NCBI GenBank assembly: GCA_964351395.1
Contig: CAYGOF010000004.1
Span: forward strand, 288,969 to 352,968
Reading direction: 5' to 3'
DNA from: Imperialibacter sp964351395
Lineage (GTDB): Bacteria; Bacteroidota; Bacteroidia; Cytophagales; Cyclobacteriaceae
Length of the DNA stretch: 64,000 bases
Made by a program: the position numbers and the translations under genes. Positions 8,630 through 17,612 of the stretch are shown one piece after another (position 1 is the stretch's first letter; each line of letters starts with the position of its first letter). The notes below the pieces were generated by a model. That model was not told the DNA's origin, searched no databases, and saw nothing but the letters and a program-made list of their open reading frames with translations.

Positions 8630-9520
8630 TTATTTTTCTGATGTGTCCGATAATAAATGCCCCAGCGCCTCAATCAGCTTATCAGAAATGACTGAATCTC
8701 CTTTGTTATCACTAAAGAAAGGCTGTATCTCTTTTACATAGTTTTCGAAGCCTTCGAAGTCTCGATTTTCTATAACGGAGAGAAGTATTTCAGCTTCCTT
8801 CATAAACAACTGGGTAACTTCTTTTACAAAAGGATTGAAGATTTGAATTTCGGCGTAAAGTCGTGGATTTTGCAACACATACCGGGTATAAAACAACAAG
8901 AAGATACGATAGGTTGGGGAAGAGAGGCTCTTGATGAATTCGAGGTCTGCACCCATGTGTGCCAGCGTTTTTGCGCTGACAAATACGTTAAAGTGGTTCA
9001 ATCCCTGTATCAGCCCCATGAGGCGATCGTGTTCATCATAAGTGATGTCTTGCACTAAAGCCCCTTCGTTTGAAAAGAGTGTTTTCCAGAATTGTTCTTC
9101 ATCCGGACTTACATTCACAGCATAGTTGAAAATGACTACCTGGCCTTCAACATTCTTCACTGAAGGTGCAAACATTGGGTGGATGGAAATGTATTTCGTC
9201 GAGATGCTCCGTTGTTCCTTCGACAGTTGTATATAGGCGGATACAACACCTGATTTCACACTGCAAACATCAATCAGAAGTTTGCCATCCAACATTGGGT
9301 ATACTTCCCGCAGCACTTCTTCCATCCTTGAAATGGGAACTGCTAAGATTATGACATCAGAAGCTGCTACAAGTTCGATGTTGGAAGCATATTGACTTGA
9401 ATCGTCATGGGAAGTGAACGAAACCTGAAACCCGTGGATCGACAAAAAGCCCATAAGCCACTTGCCCATTCCCTGGCTACCTCCTATAACTCCTATTCGT
9501 TGCGAATGATCGATTTTCAT
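8630..9520 (-). CDS. tyrA: Prephenate dehydrogenase-like protein
   Basis: Likely NAD(P)-dependent prephenate dehydrogenase for tyrosine synthesis. About 296 residues from the ATG at 9520; a longer version to 9556 adds twelve residues with no family character. A Rossmann nucleotide site is seen at the very start (GVIGGSQGMGKWL), then VIILAVPISRMEEVL, DVCSVKSGVV, and SIHPMFAPSV, the conserved HPMFGP-type segment of TyrA. The C-terminal half is helical, with QGLNHFNVFVSAKTL. No ACT domain is evident. The match to TyrA is good, but the G-G-x-G in the nucleotide site and the FAPSV spelling are slightly divergent. Confidence 0.82.
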   Translation of the reverse strand: MKIDHSQRIGVIGGSQGMGKWLMGFLSIHGFQVSFTSHDDSSQYASNIELVAASDVIILAVPISRMEEVLREVYPMLDGKLLIDVCSVKSGVVSAYIQLSKEQRSISTKYISIHPMFAPSVKNVEGQVVIFNYAVNVSPDEEQFWKTLFSNEGALVQDITYDEHDRLMGLIQGLNHFNVFVSAKTLAHMGADLEFIKSLSSPTYRIFLLFYTRYVLQNPRLYAEIQIFNPFVKEVTQLFMKEAEILLSVIENRDFEGFENYVKEIQPFFSDNKGDSVISDKLIEALGHLLSDTSEK

Positions 9521-9799
9521 ATTTTTGCGAGCGTCGCCGAATGAATTGAACGGCATCTTTTCTTCTAAAAGTCTGCTAAATACATAATTTTATCTTTTCG
9601 AACCTCCCAAATGAGTCAATTTAATCCCTCAGTTGGTTCCTAAATCGATATTGAAATTATATTATTGCCGATTGATACTTTAGTTAAGCAAAGAAAGCTA
9701 CCAGAAACCTCTTGAGCGATGGGAGCCGCTTGAGCTACAGCCTGATTGTTCCGACTTAGGTGATTGTTCAGACGTTTTTTGGTAACTTTTGCCGTGTAG

Positions 9800-9817
9800 T
9801 TTCAGCATTAGCTGAAA
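9800..9817 (+). other. Small hairpin in the YfhO 5' region
   Basis: TTTCAGC and GCTGAAA around an ATTA loop, 16 bases before the start codon. There is no T run, so it is not a terminator. Its significance is unknown. Confidence 0.4.
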
Positions 9818-9832
9818 AATAAATGAAGCACT

Positions 9833-12286
9833 ATGAAAATTACCTTTAGCAAGAAGGTTATACATCACTTTGTCGCAGTAGCGGTTTTCTATCTGCTGAC
9901 AATCTTTTTCTTTCATCCAGTTTTTTTTGAAAATAGGTCGATCAAACAACAAGACATCCTGGAGTGGCAGGGCTCTTCGCAGGAAATAAAAGAGTTCAGG
10001 GAAAGCACTGGTGAAGAGCCACTTTGGACCAACTCTATGTTTGGTGGTATGCCTGCCTACATGATTGATGTTGATTGGAGCAACGACATCATTGAGTTTC
10101 TTCAATCAGCCTACAGCTTATGGCTCCCGCATCCAGTCCGCCTTGTTTTTGCCAGCATGGTCTCCTACTATATTTTGCTGCTGGCGTTCGGTATCACCCC
10201 ATATTTAGCGATGGCGGGGGCAGTAGGCTTTGCTTTTTCTTCTTACAACATCATTTGTTTGGTGGCAGGTCACAACGCCAGGCTAGGAGCAATTGCTTTT
10301 GCGCCACTTGTGCTTGCTGGTATCCATAAAGCCTATGATGGAAAGAAGCGAATTGGGTTTGCGTTGGCTGCATTGGGACTGTCTATGCATCTTAGAATCA
10401 ACCACTTGCAAATCACTTACTACCTACTACTTATTATCATTATTTATGCAATAGCCAGGCTGATTGTAGAACTGAGGCAGGGAATGCTTCAGCCATTTAT
10501 TAAGCGAAGTGTGGTACTCATCTTTGCTGCACTTCTTGGCCTTGGCACTTTCTTCGGTGAGTTTTGGGCTACCTATAATTACGCAAAATATACCCAGAGG
10601 GGTACGCCTGAATTGGCTGTTCAAAAACAAGCGACGCCAAATGCTGACGGCTTAGATATAGACTATGCATTTTACCATAGCAACGGGATTTTTGAACCGT
10701 TAGTGATGTTTATTCCCAACTTTTTTGGTGGCGCCATGGTTGGGGGTTTTGATACAGATGGAGCAGCGGCCACCGAGCTGCAGAAGATGGGGGTTCCGCG
10801 TCAACAGGTAGCACAACAGTTAGAAGGAATTCCAGCCTATTGGGGCGAACAGCCCGGCACTTTGCCCTATTACGCTGGGGCCATTGTGATTTTTCTGGCT
10901 ATTTTAGGTGGAGTAGTTGTTCCAGGGAAGCACAAATACTGGATGTTTGCAGTAATTGCATTTGGAATTGTACTCACCTGGGGAAAGAATTTCTCTTCCT
11001 TTAACTACTTTCTTTTTGATTATCTACCGGGGTACAACAAATTCAGGTCCGTCACCTTCGCATTATTTATGCCATTGATTTGCCTCCCACTTCTGGGTAT
11101 GTTGGGACTTCAGCAAGGAATGGATAGCTCTTTTGATAAAAAATGGATGAAGGGCTTCTACATAGCGCTTGGTACATCTGGCGGCTTTGCTCTGCTGGCT
11201 ATTGTACTTGCAGGGATGGGAGGATATGTTAGTCCCAACGATGTTGGACTGGAACAATATCCCCGCCTTTTGCAGGCTGTAAGAATCGACCGGGAATCTA
11301 TACTTAGGGTTGATGCGTTGCGGACACTATTTTTTATATTGGCCGCTGGTGCTTGTCTCTATTTCTGGGCTAAAGGGAAAATTTCCTCTGTTTGGGGTCC
11401 AATTTTGGTACTGTGCATCTCAGCTGTTGATGTGATTTCGGTCAGTAAGAGGTATTTGAATAGCTCAAACTTTCAAGTTAATCCAGCCCGCCAGTTCTTT
11501 ACGCCCTCAGAAGCAGACAAAGCCATATTGGCTGATACTGATTATTACAGGGTGTTTAATTTCAATAATCCATTTAACGATGCCCGCACTTCGTACTTCC
11601 ATCATTCTCTAGGTGGGTATCATGCTGCTAAACTTAGAAGGTACCAGGACCTGATAGAATATTGCTTATCGGGTGAAGCCAATCAGCTCTATTCGACCGT
11701 GAAGTCGGGTTCTCAGGATTTCTCAGGACTGGGCGTGATGAATATGCTCAACACCAGATACTTTAAGTTTGGCGATAAAAAAGGGGAGGTATTGCAAAAC
11801 AGAAATGCCAATGGTCCGGCGTGGTTCGTTAGCAATGTGTTCAAGGCAAACACACCTGATGAAGAAATAGACCTGCTTTGCGGTGCTGATACTAAATCGG
11901 TGGCCATTATTGATGCCAGTAAATTTGATGTAGCTACCACCGAATTTGATGATTCCGGCGAAATTTCGCTGCAAAGTTATGCACCCAACAAACTGGTATA
12001 TCAAACGGATTCGCCAAGCGAGGCCCTGGCGGTTTTTTCAGAAATATATTACCCGGAAGGTTGGGTGGCAAAAATTGATGGACAAGAGGCGCCTATTCTA
12101 CGAGCCGATTATGTGCTGCGGGCATTGAAAGTGCCAGCTGGAAGCCATGAGATTGTTTTCAGCTTTGAGCCAGTTATTTATTCGGTGGGCAACAAAATAA
12201 TGCTTGGCTCCTCCTTTATTTTGCTGATCGTGGTAGTTTTGGTTTTCGGCTATCAGGTAAGAAAGATGTTGTTTGATCAAGTATAA
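9833..12286 (+). CDS. YfhO family membrane protein
   Basis: 817 residues with more than ten membrane segments, a large luminal-type loop and a soluble C-terminal domain. In Gram-positive bacteria YfhO proteins help glycosylate lipoteichoic acid; the Bacteroidota versions are of unknown substrate. Seen: an Asp-rich first loop after helix 1 (QQDILEWQGSSQEI) and WTNSMFGGMPAYMID, which is typical of the family, then hydrophobic repeats to residue 520. The C-terminal part (PNKLVYQTDSPSEALAVFSE, YYPEGWVAKIDG) is the conserved beta-rich end. The small gene at 12293 follows after six bases and is probably cotranscribed. Confidence 0.88.
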   Translation: MKITFSKKVIHHFVAVAVFYLLTIFFFHPVFFENRSIKQQDILEWQGSSQEIKEFRESTGEEPLWTNSMFGGMPAYMIDVDWSNDIIEFLQSAYSLWLPHPVRLVFASMVSYYILLLAFGITPYLAMAGAVGFAFSSYNIICLVAGHNARLGAIAFAPLVLAGIHKAYDGKKRIGFALAALGLSMHLRINHLQITYYLLLIIIIYAIARLIVELRQGMLQPFIKRSVVLIFAALLGLGTFFGEFWATYNYAKYTQRGTPELAVQKQATPNADGLDIDYAFYHSNGIFEPLVMFIPNFFGGAMVGGFDTDGAAATELQKMGVPRQQVAQQLEGIPAYWGEQPGTLPYYAGAIVIFLAILGGVVVPGKHKYWMFAVIAFGIVLTWGKNFSSFNYFLFDYLPGYNKFRSVTFALFMPLICLPLLGMLGLQQGMDSSFDKKWMKGFYIALGTSGGFALLAIVLAGMGGYVSPNDVGLEQYPRLLQAVRIDRESILRVDALRTLFFILAAGACLYFWAKGKISSVWGPILVLCISAVDVISVSKRYLNSSNFQVNPARQFFTPSEADKAILADTDYYRVFNFNNPFNDARTSYFHHSLGGYHAAKLRRYQDLIEYCLSGEANQLYSTVKSGSQDFSGLGVMNMLNTRYFKFGDKKGEVLQNRNANGPAWFVSNVFKANTPDEEIDLLCGADTKSVAIIDASKFDVATTEFDDSGEISLQSYAPNKLVYQTDSPSEALAVFSEIYYPEGWVAKIDGQEAPILRADYVLRALKVPAGSHEIVFSFEPVIYSVGNKIMLGSSFILLIVVVLVFGYQVRKMLFDQV

Positions 12287-12292
12287 TAGGTC

Positions 12293-12574
12293 ATGTCCGA
12301 AGTGATTAATGAAAATATAAATGATCAGCTGAGAAAGCTGGAAATAAGAAAGAATATTTTCAGGAACCTTTCTATCATTTTCAACTCGATCCTGATTTTC
12401 GTTGTGCTTTGGAATATGTTTAATTTCACTGCTTTTATCGACCTAAACAAAGAAGGTGCCTGGATAATTTTGTGTGCAATTCTTTCAACAGGTATTAGTC
12501 ATCAAGCTGATTCCAAATCACTTAGGCTTCAGAAGCGACAGATGGGTCAGAAGAATATCCGCGAGAAAAAATGA
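12293..12574 (+). CDS. Small two-helix membrane protein
   Basis: 93 residues: a charged N-terminal amphipathic stretch (NENINDQLRKLEIRKNIFRN), two hydrophobic segments (LSIIFNSILIFVVLWNMFNF and GAWIILCAILSTGISHQ), and a basic tail. Function not recognised. It begins six bases after the YfhO gene in the same direction, so it is likely translated from the same message. Confidence 0.65.
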   Translation: MSEVINENINDQLRKLEIRKNIFRNLSIIFNSILIFVVLWNMFNFTAFIDLNKEGAWIILCAILSTGISHQADSKSLRLQKRQMGQKNIREKK

Positions 12575-12672
12575 CACTTGCGGCGCCGGGGAGAGATTTT
12601 TTTAGCCGATCACGCAACCTTTCCTCCCGAATCTAGTATATACAGTACCTTGTAATACAAAATACTAAACTC

Positions 12673-13158
12673 ATGAAAAGGACTTTATTACTAATTGGCT
12701 TATTGGTTTTTACTTACGCTTCAGTGAATGCGCAAAAACGGGTGAAAGAAAGCGACCTTAAGGGTGTTTGGAAACTCGTTATCGATGTGGACAAAGACGA
12801 GGTAAGGGAGGAGATTGAAGACGAGGATAATATTGTTGCCCAGATTTTTGCAGAGACAGTTACCGACTTTGCTTTTAACATCATAGAGAAGATCGATATC
12901 AGATTCGAATTTCTGCCAGATAATCGCCTAAGAGTTGAGGCAAACGTATTGGGTGAGTCAGAAGTTGATTACTCTGAGTGGCATATCAATAAAGATGGTG
13001 AGCTATGGATCAGCGACTCAGTTCATTTTAATACCAACGACGACGATGATAATGACAACGACTTTTGGTTAATGGAAGATGGAAGGTTGGTGTCGTATGA
13101 AAAAGACGGTAGTGGTAAAAAGAGAAATAAGTCCATATATATGGAGCCAGTTAAATAG
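12673..13158 (+). CDS. Secreted acidic protein of unknown function
   Basis: 161 residues with a signal peptide (MKRTLLLIGLLVFTYASVNAQ). The mature part starts KRVKESDLKGVWKLVIDVDK, which resembles lipocalin-like or DUF4488-type secreted proteins in which a GxW motif follows the signal. A run of Asp/Asn (NDDDDNDNDF) lies near residue 120. Function unknown. It converges on moeA and shares a terminator with it. Confidence 0.7.
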   Translation: MKRTLLLIGLLVFTYASVNAQKRVKESDLKGVWKLVIDVDKDEVREEIEDEDNIVAQIFAETVTDFAFNIIEKIDIRFEFLPDNRLRVEANVLGESEVDYSEWHINKDGELWISDSVHFNTNDDDDNDNDFWLMEDGRLVSYEKDGSGKKRNKSIYMEPVK

Positions 13159-13184
13159 CGCACAGCTTTCGGTGCTATCAAAGT

Positions 13185-13218
13185 AAAGGGTAGGTGCAAA
13201 ATTGCAGCTGCCCTTTTT
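13185..13218. terminator. Bidirectional terminator between convergent genes
   Basis: The outer stem AAAGGG/CCCTTT (13185-13190 with 13211-13216) and inner stem TGCAA/TTGCA (13195-13199 with 13202-13206) are separated by a 4x4 internal loop. A T run follows on the plus strand. It lies between the secreted-protein gene and moeA. Confidence 0.65.
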
Positions 13219-14418
13219 CTATAGCGGTTGGTAGGTAATTACTTGTAAGCTCTGCCCTTTTTTGAATGACGACTGGTCGTTGGGAAGTTCGATAAATGCA
13301 TTGGCAAACAGCAAATTGGCCAGGTCGCCCGACCCACCACCACTTCTTGGTTGCGCCCAAAGCACTCCTTGATCGTCGAGAAAGGTCTTTACCTGTAGAA
13401 AATAGGTGAGTGGGGCGTCAAATTGAAAATCTTCGCTCAATCGCGCATGCTGTACTTTTGGTGTTATTTCAAGGCAACTTCTTAGCCAGGGCAAGAAATA
13501 GCGGTGAAAGCACATGAAAGTTGAAATAGGGTTGCCCGGAAAAGCGAATACAAATTTTTTGTCTTCGATATGTCCGAACCAAAAGGGTTTTCCCGGTTTT
13601 TGTGCTACCCGGTGAAATACTTTTTGTACCTGCAATGATTCAAGCACTTCAGGTAAATAGTCTGCTTTTCCTTTAGATACGCCGCCACTTAATAAAAGTA
13701 CGTCATGGCTTTTTAAAATATCGGCTAGCTGGATGCGCAAGCTTTCTTTGTCGTCTTTGATATGAAATATGTCAGGCTCGACACCCCAAGTCATAAGTGC
13801 TGCTGCCAAAGCCTGGCTGTTGGATGACCTGATTTGATAGGGTTCTGGATGGGCGTCAACTGGTATTAACTCGTCTCCCGTGGCTATAACGGCCACCTTT
13901 GGCAAGCAAAATACTTTGGGGATGGCTACACCAACTGTAGCCAGCACTGCAATTTCAGGCGCTCCAATCAGCGTACCCGGACTTAGTAGTTTGACGCCTT
14001 TTTTCTGGTCTCGCGCCTCCTTGTGAACATTTTGACCATCTTTAATGGAATCTACCTTCAGTGAGGCAGTAGCATCGGCGATTTCAATGTCTTCGTAAGG
14101 GATTACAGTATCGCAACCAATCGGTAACACAGCGCCTGTCATCACCTCCAAAGCTCCGTTAGCATGGATCAAAGTTTTGGCTTCCTCGCCAGCCAACTGA
14201 GTTGCTTCCAACGGAAAGCTTCTTTGTCCTTGCTTATAGGCCTCGTAGGCAATTGCGATCCCATCCATCGTTACTCTGTCGAAAGGAGGGAAATTTCGAT
14301 CTGCAGTCACCTCTGTGGCCAGCACCCGGCCATTGGCTTCCAGAAGATTTACGTGTTCTTTTTTCAGCCTAAGCTTAGAAGAGAGAATGAGTGTGGTTGC
14401 TTCCTTAACAGTAATCAT
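13219..14418 (-). CDS. moeA: Molybdopterin molybdotransferase MoeA
   Basis: Inserts molybdate into adenylylated molybdopterin in the last step of molybdenum-cofactor synthesis. About 399 residues from the ATG at 14418 (MITVKEAT); the frame is open to 14469 but that part is not conserved. Domain order is normal: N-terminal MoeA domain with PPFDRVTMDGIAI, beta-rich region with MTGAVLPIGCDTVIPYEDI, the MPT-binding core with GDELIPV, RSSNSQAL and LLSGGVSKGKADYL, and a C-terminal domain with VFAFPGNPISTFMCF. It is divergent from moaC, and the two genes share an 81-base intergenic promoter region. Confidence 0.95.
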   Translation of the reverse strand: MITVKEATTLILSSKLRLKKEHVNLLEANGRVLATEVTADRNFPPFDRVTMDGIAIAYEAYKQGQRSFPLEATQLAGEEAKTLIHANGALEVMTGAVLPIGCDTVIPYEDIEIADATASLKVDSIKDGQNVHKEARDQKKGVKLLSPGTLIGAPEIAVLATVGVAIPKVFCLPKVAVIATGDELIPVDAHPEPYQIRSSNSQALAAALMTWGVEPDIFHIKDDKESLRIQLADILKSHDVLLLSGGVSKGKADYLPEVLESLQVQKVFHRVAQKPGKPFWFGHIEDKKFVFAFPGNPISTFMCFHRYFLPWLRSCLEITPKVQHARLSEDFQFDAPLTYFLQVKTFLDDQGVLWAQPRSGGGSGDLANLLFANAFIELPNDQSSFKKGQSLQVITYQPL

Positions 14419-14499
14419 AGCTTTGTGTAGAGAGGACAACTGTCCAATTTTATTTTTTACCTTTAGCAAGTATTCCCTGATGTATCAAGCTCAAAGTAA

Positions 14500-14988
14500 A
14501 TGAACAATAAAGAAAAGGAACTAAGTCATGTAAACAAAGACGGGCAGGCGACTATGGTCGATGTGGGCGAAAAGAAAGTCACACGGCGTGTTGCAATTGC
14601 AGCCGCCACGATTGATTTGCCTGACGAGGTAATGACTATTCTAAAAGATGGAGAGCTTTGGGGGAAGAAGGGCCCGGTAATTCAAACTGCAATTATTGCC
14701 GGCACCATGGGCGCCAAAAAGACATGGGAACTCATACCCATGTGTCATCCGTTAGGACTCGAGAGCTGCACTTTCGATGTTGAGTGGCAGGGCAATCAGC
14801 TTACTATCAGCTGCACTACAAAAATTGAAAGCAAAACTGGTGTAGAAATGGAGGCGTTGACAGGCGCTACGGTAGCGGCACTTACTGTTTATGATATGTG
14901 CAAAGCATTGTCGCACGATATAGTTATTCGCGAAATAAAATTATTAAAAAAGAGTGGAGGAAAAAGCGATTTCAAACGAGAAGCATAA
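14500..14988 (+). CDS. moaC: Cyclic pyranopterin monophosphate synthase MoaC
   Basis: Second enzyme step in molybdenum-cofactor synthesis: makes cyclic pyranopterin monophosphate from the MoaA product. 162 residues, normal length. Conserved parts are clear: ATMVDVGEKKVTRRVAIA, KKGPVIQTAIIAGTMGAKKT, and IPMCHPLGLESC with the catalytic-site His, then ALTGATVAALTVYDMCKAL. moaA, moaE and moaD are not in the window, so the pathway must be completed elsewhere. mobA follows 25 bases later on the same strand. Confidence 0.96.
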   Translation: MNNKEKELSHVNKDGQATMVDVGEKKVTRRVAIAAATIDLPDEVMTILKDGELWGKKGPVIQTAIIAGTMGAKKTWELIPMCHPLGLESCTFDVEWQGNQLTISCTTKIESKTGVEMEALTGATVAALTVYDMCKALSHDIVIREIKLLKKSGGKSDFKREA

Positions 14989-15013
14989 GAAGCATGCCAA
15001 GTTAGAGAAGCCA

Positions 15014-16120
15014 ATGATCGGCGAGTACCACCGACAGGAGTGGGCTATTCTAGGTACTCCATGTGGTGAAATAAAGGGACTGGTTAGCGCAATTTGCAAG
15101 GCTTTAGGCGAAAAATGGAAGTTGGCCTATCTTGATGAAGACCATAAAGGGTCGGAAGAAACTCTCAAAGGATCAACTCTTGAGCACCACGCTTTTTTGG
15201 AGGCCACCAATAAGATCAATTATTTTAGGTTTGATCACGCTAAGTCTCCCAACAACTTTGCTGTAAAGGGGCTGTTCAATGAGCTGGACGCAGTTTTTGT
15301 AAATGGCAATCATTTTGTTGCTTCAAGGCAAATTGTAGTAATTGATCCCAGGAAAGATGTAGTGAAGAAAATTGACCGTCTCACAAATGTGTGCCTGGTT
15401 TTAATGGCCGAAGGCCAAACAGCTATTCCTGAGGCGGTTCAATTGAAAGTGCAGTCTGGTACCCCCATCGTCTCCATCAATGACCATGATCGAATTATCA
15501 GCTGGGTACGGCAGCAGCTGGAATTGTCAGTGGCTCCGGTAAAGGGGCTTGTTCTGGCAGGCGGAAAGAGTCAGCGAATGCAAACTGACAAGGGGCTGAT
15601 TTTTTATCACGGAAAACCTCAAAGGGATTTCATGTATGACCTGATCAATACCTCTGGCATTCAGCCACACCTTTCTATAAGGACTGATCAGACCTATTCG
15701 GTCGCCGAGGAAGTAAACACCGTTACTGATACATTTATAGGACTCGGGCCCTATGGGGCAATTCTTTCTGCCTTAATGAGTGATCCAAATTCGGCCTGGT
15801 TAACAGTGGCGTGCGATCTACCTTTGTTAAAGGAAGAGCACATCCGAACTTTGCTTGAGCATCGTAACCCTTCAAAATTGGCTACGGCATTTTATAACCC
15901 TCAAACGGACTTTCCAGAGCCCCTTATTACCATTTGGGAACCAAAGGCCTATCAAGTATTGCTTAATTTTTTATCACTCGGCTATTCATGCCCAAGAAAG
16001 GCCCTTATTAACTCGGAAATTGAGTTGGTTAGGATTGAAGACAGTTCGTTTATGATGAATGCCAATACGCCAGACGAAAAGGACAAGGCATTGAACCTGA
16101 TTGCTTCTTCCATCAGATAA
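15014..16120 (+). CDS. mobA: MobA-like nucleotidyltransferase with an N-terminal MobB-like domain
   Basis: Probably attaches a nucleotide (GMP or CMP) to molybdopterin. About 368 residues from the ATG at 15014; a GTG at 14954 would overlap moaC. The C-terminal 190 residues are the MobA domain: GLVLAGGKSQRMQTDKGLIF is the nucleotide-binding loop, and TVACDLPLL carries the metal-binding Asp. The usual RMG is RMQ here. The N-terminal 170 residues look like a degenerate MobB domain: LGTPCGEIKGL sits where a P-loop would be but lacks the Gly-Lys-Thr/Ser end, and LAYLDEDHKGS follows. MobA-MobB fusions are known; the loss of the P-loop is read from this sequence. In an operon with moaC. Confidence 0.85.
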   Translation: MIGEYHRQEWAILGTPCGEIKGLVSAICKALGEKWKLAYLDEDHKGSEETLKGSTLEHHAFLEATNKINYFRFDHAKSPNNFAVKGLFNELDAVFVNGNHFVASRQIVVIDPRKDVVKKIDRLTNVCLVLMAEGQTAIPEAVQLKVQSGTPIVSINDHDRIISWVRQQLELSVAPVKGLVLAGGKSQRMQTDKGLIFYHGKPQRDFMYDLINTSGIQPHLSIRTDQTYSVAEEVNTVTDTFIGLGPYGAILSALMSDPNSAWLTVACDLPLLKEEHIRTLLEHRNPSKLATAFYNPQTDFPEPLITIWEPKAYQVLLNFLSLGYSCPRKALINSEIELVRIEDSSFMMNANTPDEKDKALNLIASSIR

Positions 16121-16200
16121 GATTTATTTTTTCCACAAAAACCCTTCTTTCTGATTCAGATAAGCCTTTTGTTAAGGCTGGTTGAAAAAATATAACCAGA

Positions 16201-16239
16201 TGTGAAACAATTTCACACATATATATGTATATACATATA
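16201..16239 (+). promoter_or_regulatory. Two adjacent palindromes upstream of yceI
   Basis: TGTGAAA-CAA-TTTCACA (16201-16217) is a perfect 7-bp inverted repeat with a 3-base centre. It resembles a CRP-type half-site pair, but with a 7-base spacer between TGTGA and TCACA instead of 6. TATATGTATATACATATA (16222-16239) is a perfect 18-base palindrome. Both lie within 65 bases of the yceI start, in the position of an operator. The bound protein is unknown. Confidence 0.5.
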
Positions 16240-16265
16240 AGTATCAACATTTAAATAAACATCAA

Positions 16266-16805
16266 ATGGAAACACAAACTCTTACTCAATGGAACCTTGA
16301 CCTTATGCACTCTGAATTGCAGTTTAAGGTGAAACATCTTGTTATTTCAACTGTAACGGGTGCATTCAAAAACTTTAATGTAGAGGTAGCAACAGAAGGT
16401 GAAGATTTTGCCACTGCGCAAATCAAATTATCAGCTGATGTAGATAGTATCAGCACTGGCAATGAGCAAAGAGATGGTCACCTGAAAAGCGATGATTTCT
16501 TCAATGCCGAGAAATTTCCAGCCCTTACATTCGAAAGCACAAGCATTAAGAAAGTTGACGATGAAAATTTCGTATTGACTGGTAATCTGACAATTCGCGA
16601 CATAGCCAAAGTGGTTGACCTTAACGTAGTACTTGGTGGTGTGGCTGTAGACCCATATGGTAATACAAAAGCTGGTTTTGAGGTAGAAGGCAAAGTGAAC
16701 AGAAAAGAATTTGACCTTAAGTGGGATGCGGTAACTGAAGCCGGCAGTGTGGTAGTAGCCGATACAGTAAAAATAATTGGTAATATCCAGGTTGCCAGAG
16801 CTTAA
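16266..16805 (+). CDS. YceI family lipid-binding protein
   Basis: 179 residues. YceI proteins form a lipocalin-like barrel that binds a polyprenyl lipid. Seen: WNLDLMHSELQFKVKHLVISTVTGAF near the start, the classical SxxxFxVKHL-type segment, then GNEQRDGHLKSDDFFNAEKFPALTF (the x-R-D-x-H-L-x-S-x-D-F-F-x-x-x-x-F-P motif), and GNLTIRDIAKVVDL. There is no signal peptide, so it is probably cytoplasmic, unlike Escherichia coli YceI. It stands alone with its own palindromic upstream region and a good terminator. Confidence 0.93.
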   Translation: METQTLTQWNLDLMHSELQFKVKHLVISTVTGAFKNFNVEVATEGEDFATAQIKLSADVDSISTGNEQRDGHLKSDDFFNAEKFPALTFESTSIKKVDDENFVLTGNLTIRDIAKVVDLNVVLGGVAVDPYGNTKAGFEVEGKVNRKEFDLKWDAVTEAGSVVVADTVKIIGNIQVARA

Positions 16806-16830
16806 CCTGAATCAAAAAAACCTAAAAGTG

Positions 16831-16868
16831 AAAAGCTTCTCATCATGGAGAAGCTTTTTCTTTTTTTG
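16831..16868 (+). terminator. Intrinsic terminator of yceI
   Basis: Perfect 11-bp stem AAAAGCTTCTC/GAGAAGCTTTT (16831-16841 with 16848-16858), loop ATCATG, then a T-rich tract. It may also serve the convergent TerB-like gene. Confidence 0.85.
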
Positions 16869-16920
16869 AGGGCAATCGATAAAATGGAAATGTTATTTCT
16901 TGAAGAAGCTCACTCTCCTG

Positions 16921-17322
16921 TTATTTCTTGATCATGTATTTTGTTGCCAATTGACGAAGGAACTTTTTGCTGGTACTAATTTCCGGATCAGCGTAAGTGA
17001 ACTGCGACAATTCGGCTATAACACCCGGGAGGTAACCAAGTTTAATAGCAATTTTCTCACAAAACTCAATTTCACTGGTGAAAACCTTGCCGTCAACTTT
17101 CATCAGCTGAACAATATTTAAAAGATAGTCCAGTCTGTCGTCATCGTTGGTTCCGTCTAAATCGGGCATAGGTTTTGGATGATCGATGAGTGTTTCAATC
17201 TGGTCCTTTGACAGGCCATTTAAGGCTCCTATATAGTGAATGAGTTTTGACTCGGAAGGGGCGACGTATTTGTCGACTCTCGACAAATGAACTAGCACGC
17301 TAACTTGATCGACAACATCCAT
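16921..17322 (-). CDS. TerB-like domain protein
   Basis: 133 residues, all helical. Two acidic repeats match the TerB pattern: LVHLSRVDKYVAPSESKLI near the start and LLNIVQLMKVDGKVFTSEIEF at about residue 68, each a hydrophobic helix, D-(G)-x-V/K-x-x-x-E and a second helix. TerB domains bind metal ions and are often linked to membrane stress. Single-domain versions like this are common and their role is unclear. It is divergent from the trp operon, with about 290 bases between it and the leader peptide. Confidence 0.75.
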   Translation of the reverse strand: MDVVDQVSVLVHLSRVDKYVAPSESKLIHYIGALNGLSKDQIETLIDHPKPMPDLDGTNDDDRLDYLLNIVQLMKVDGKVFTSEIEFCEKIAIKLGYLPGVIAELSQFTYADPEISTSKKFLRQLATKYMIKK

Positions 17323-17572
17323 AAAGCAAATTTAAGAGTATCTAAGTTGGGGAAAAGTGATTAAAAAGTGCAAAATGGTTAGGTTGGATCTCATTAAAAT
17401 TACAACTAATTATTAATTATCTGCTTTTTGTGTCAAAAAAAAGTGCCTTTGATAGATAGTGATTCGCTGCACGAATCAAGCTAATTAGGCATCGAATGGG
17501 AGAAAATGTAGGTGGAAAGATTGTTTTGCGATTACTTATTTCATAAAGTTTTTTTAAAAACCTTCGGTAGAG

Positions 17573-17604
17573 TTTGCAGTATAATTATTGCCCTACTACT
17601 TTAG
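17573..17604 (+). promoter_or_regulatory. Candidate trp promoter, Bacteroidota type
   Basis: TTTG (17573-17576) lies 20 bases before TACTTTAG (17597-17604). The Bacteroidota consensus is TTTG, about 19-21 bases, then TAnnTTTG; the second box has one mismatch. Transcription would start near 17611, almost on the first ATG of the leader peptide. Confidence 0.45.
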
Positions 17605-17612
17605 TGCTCTTT

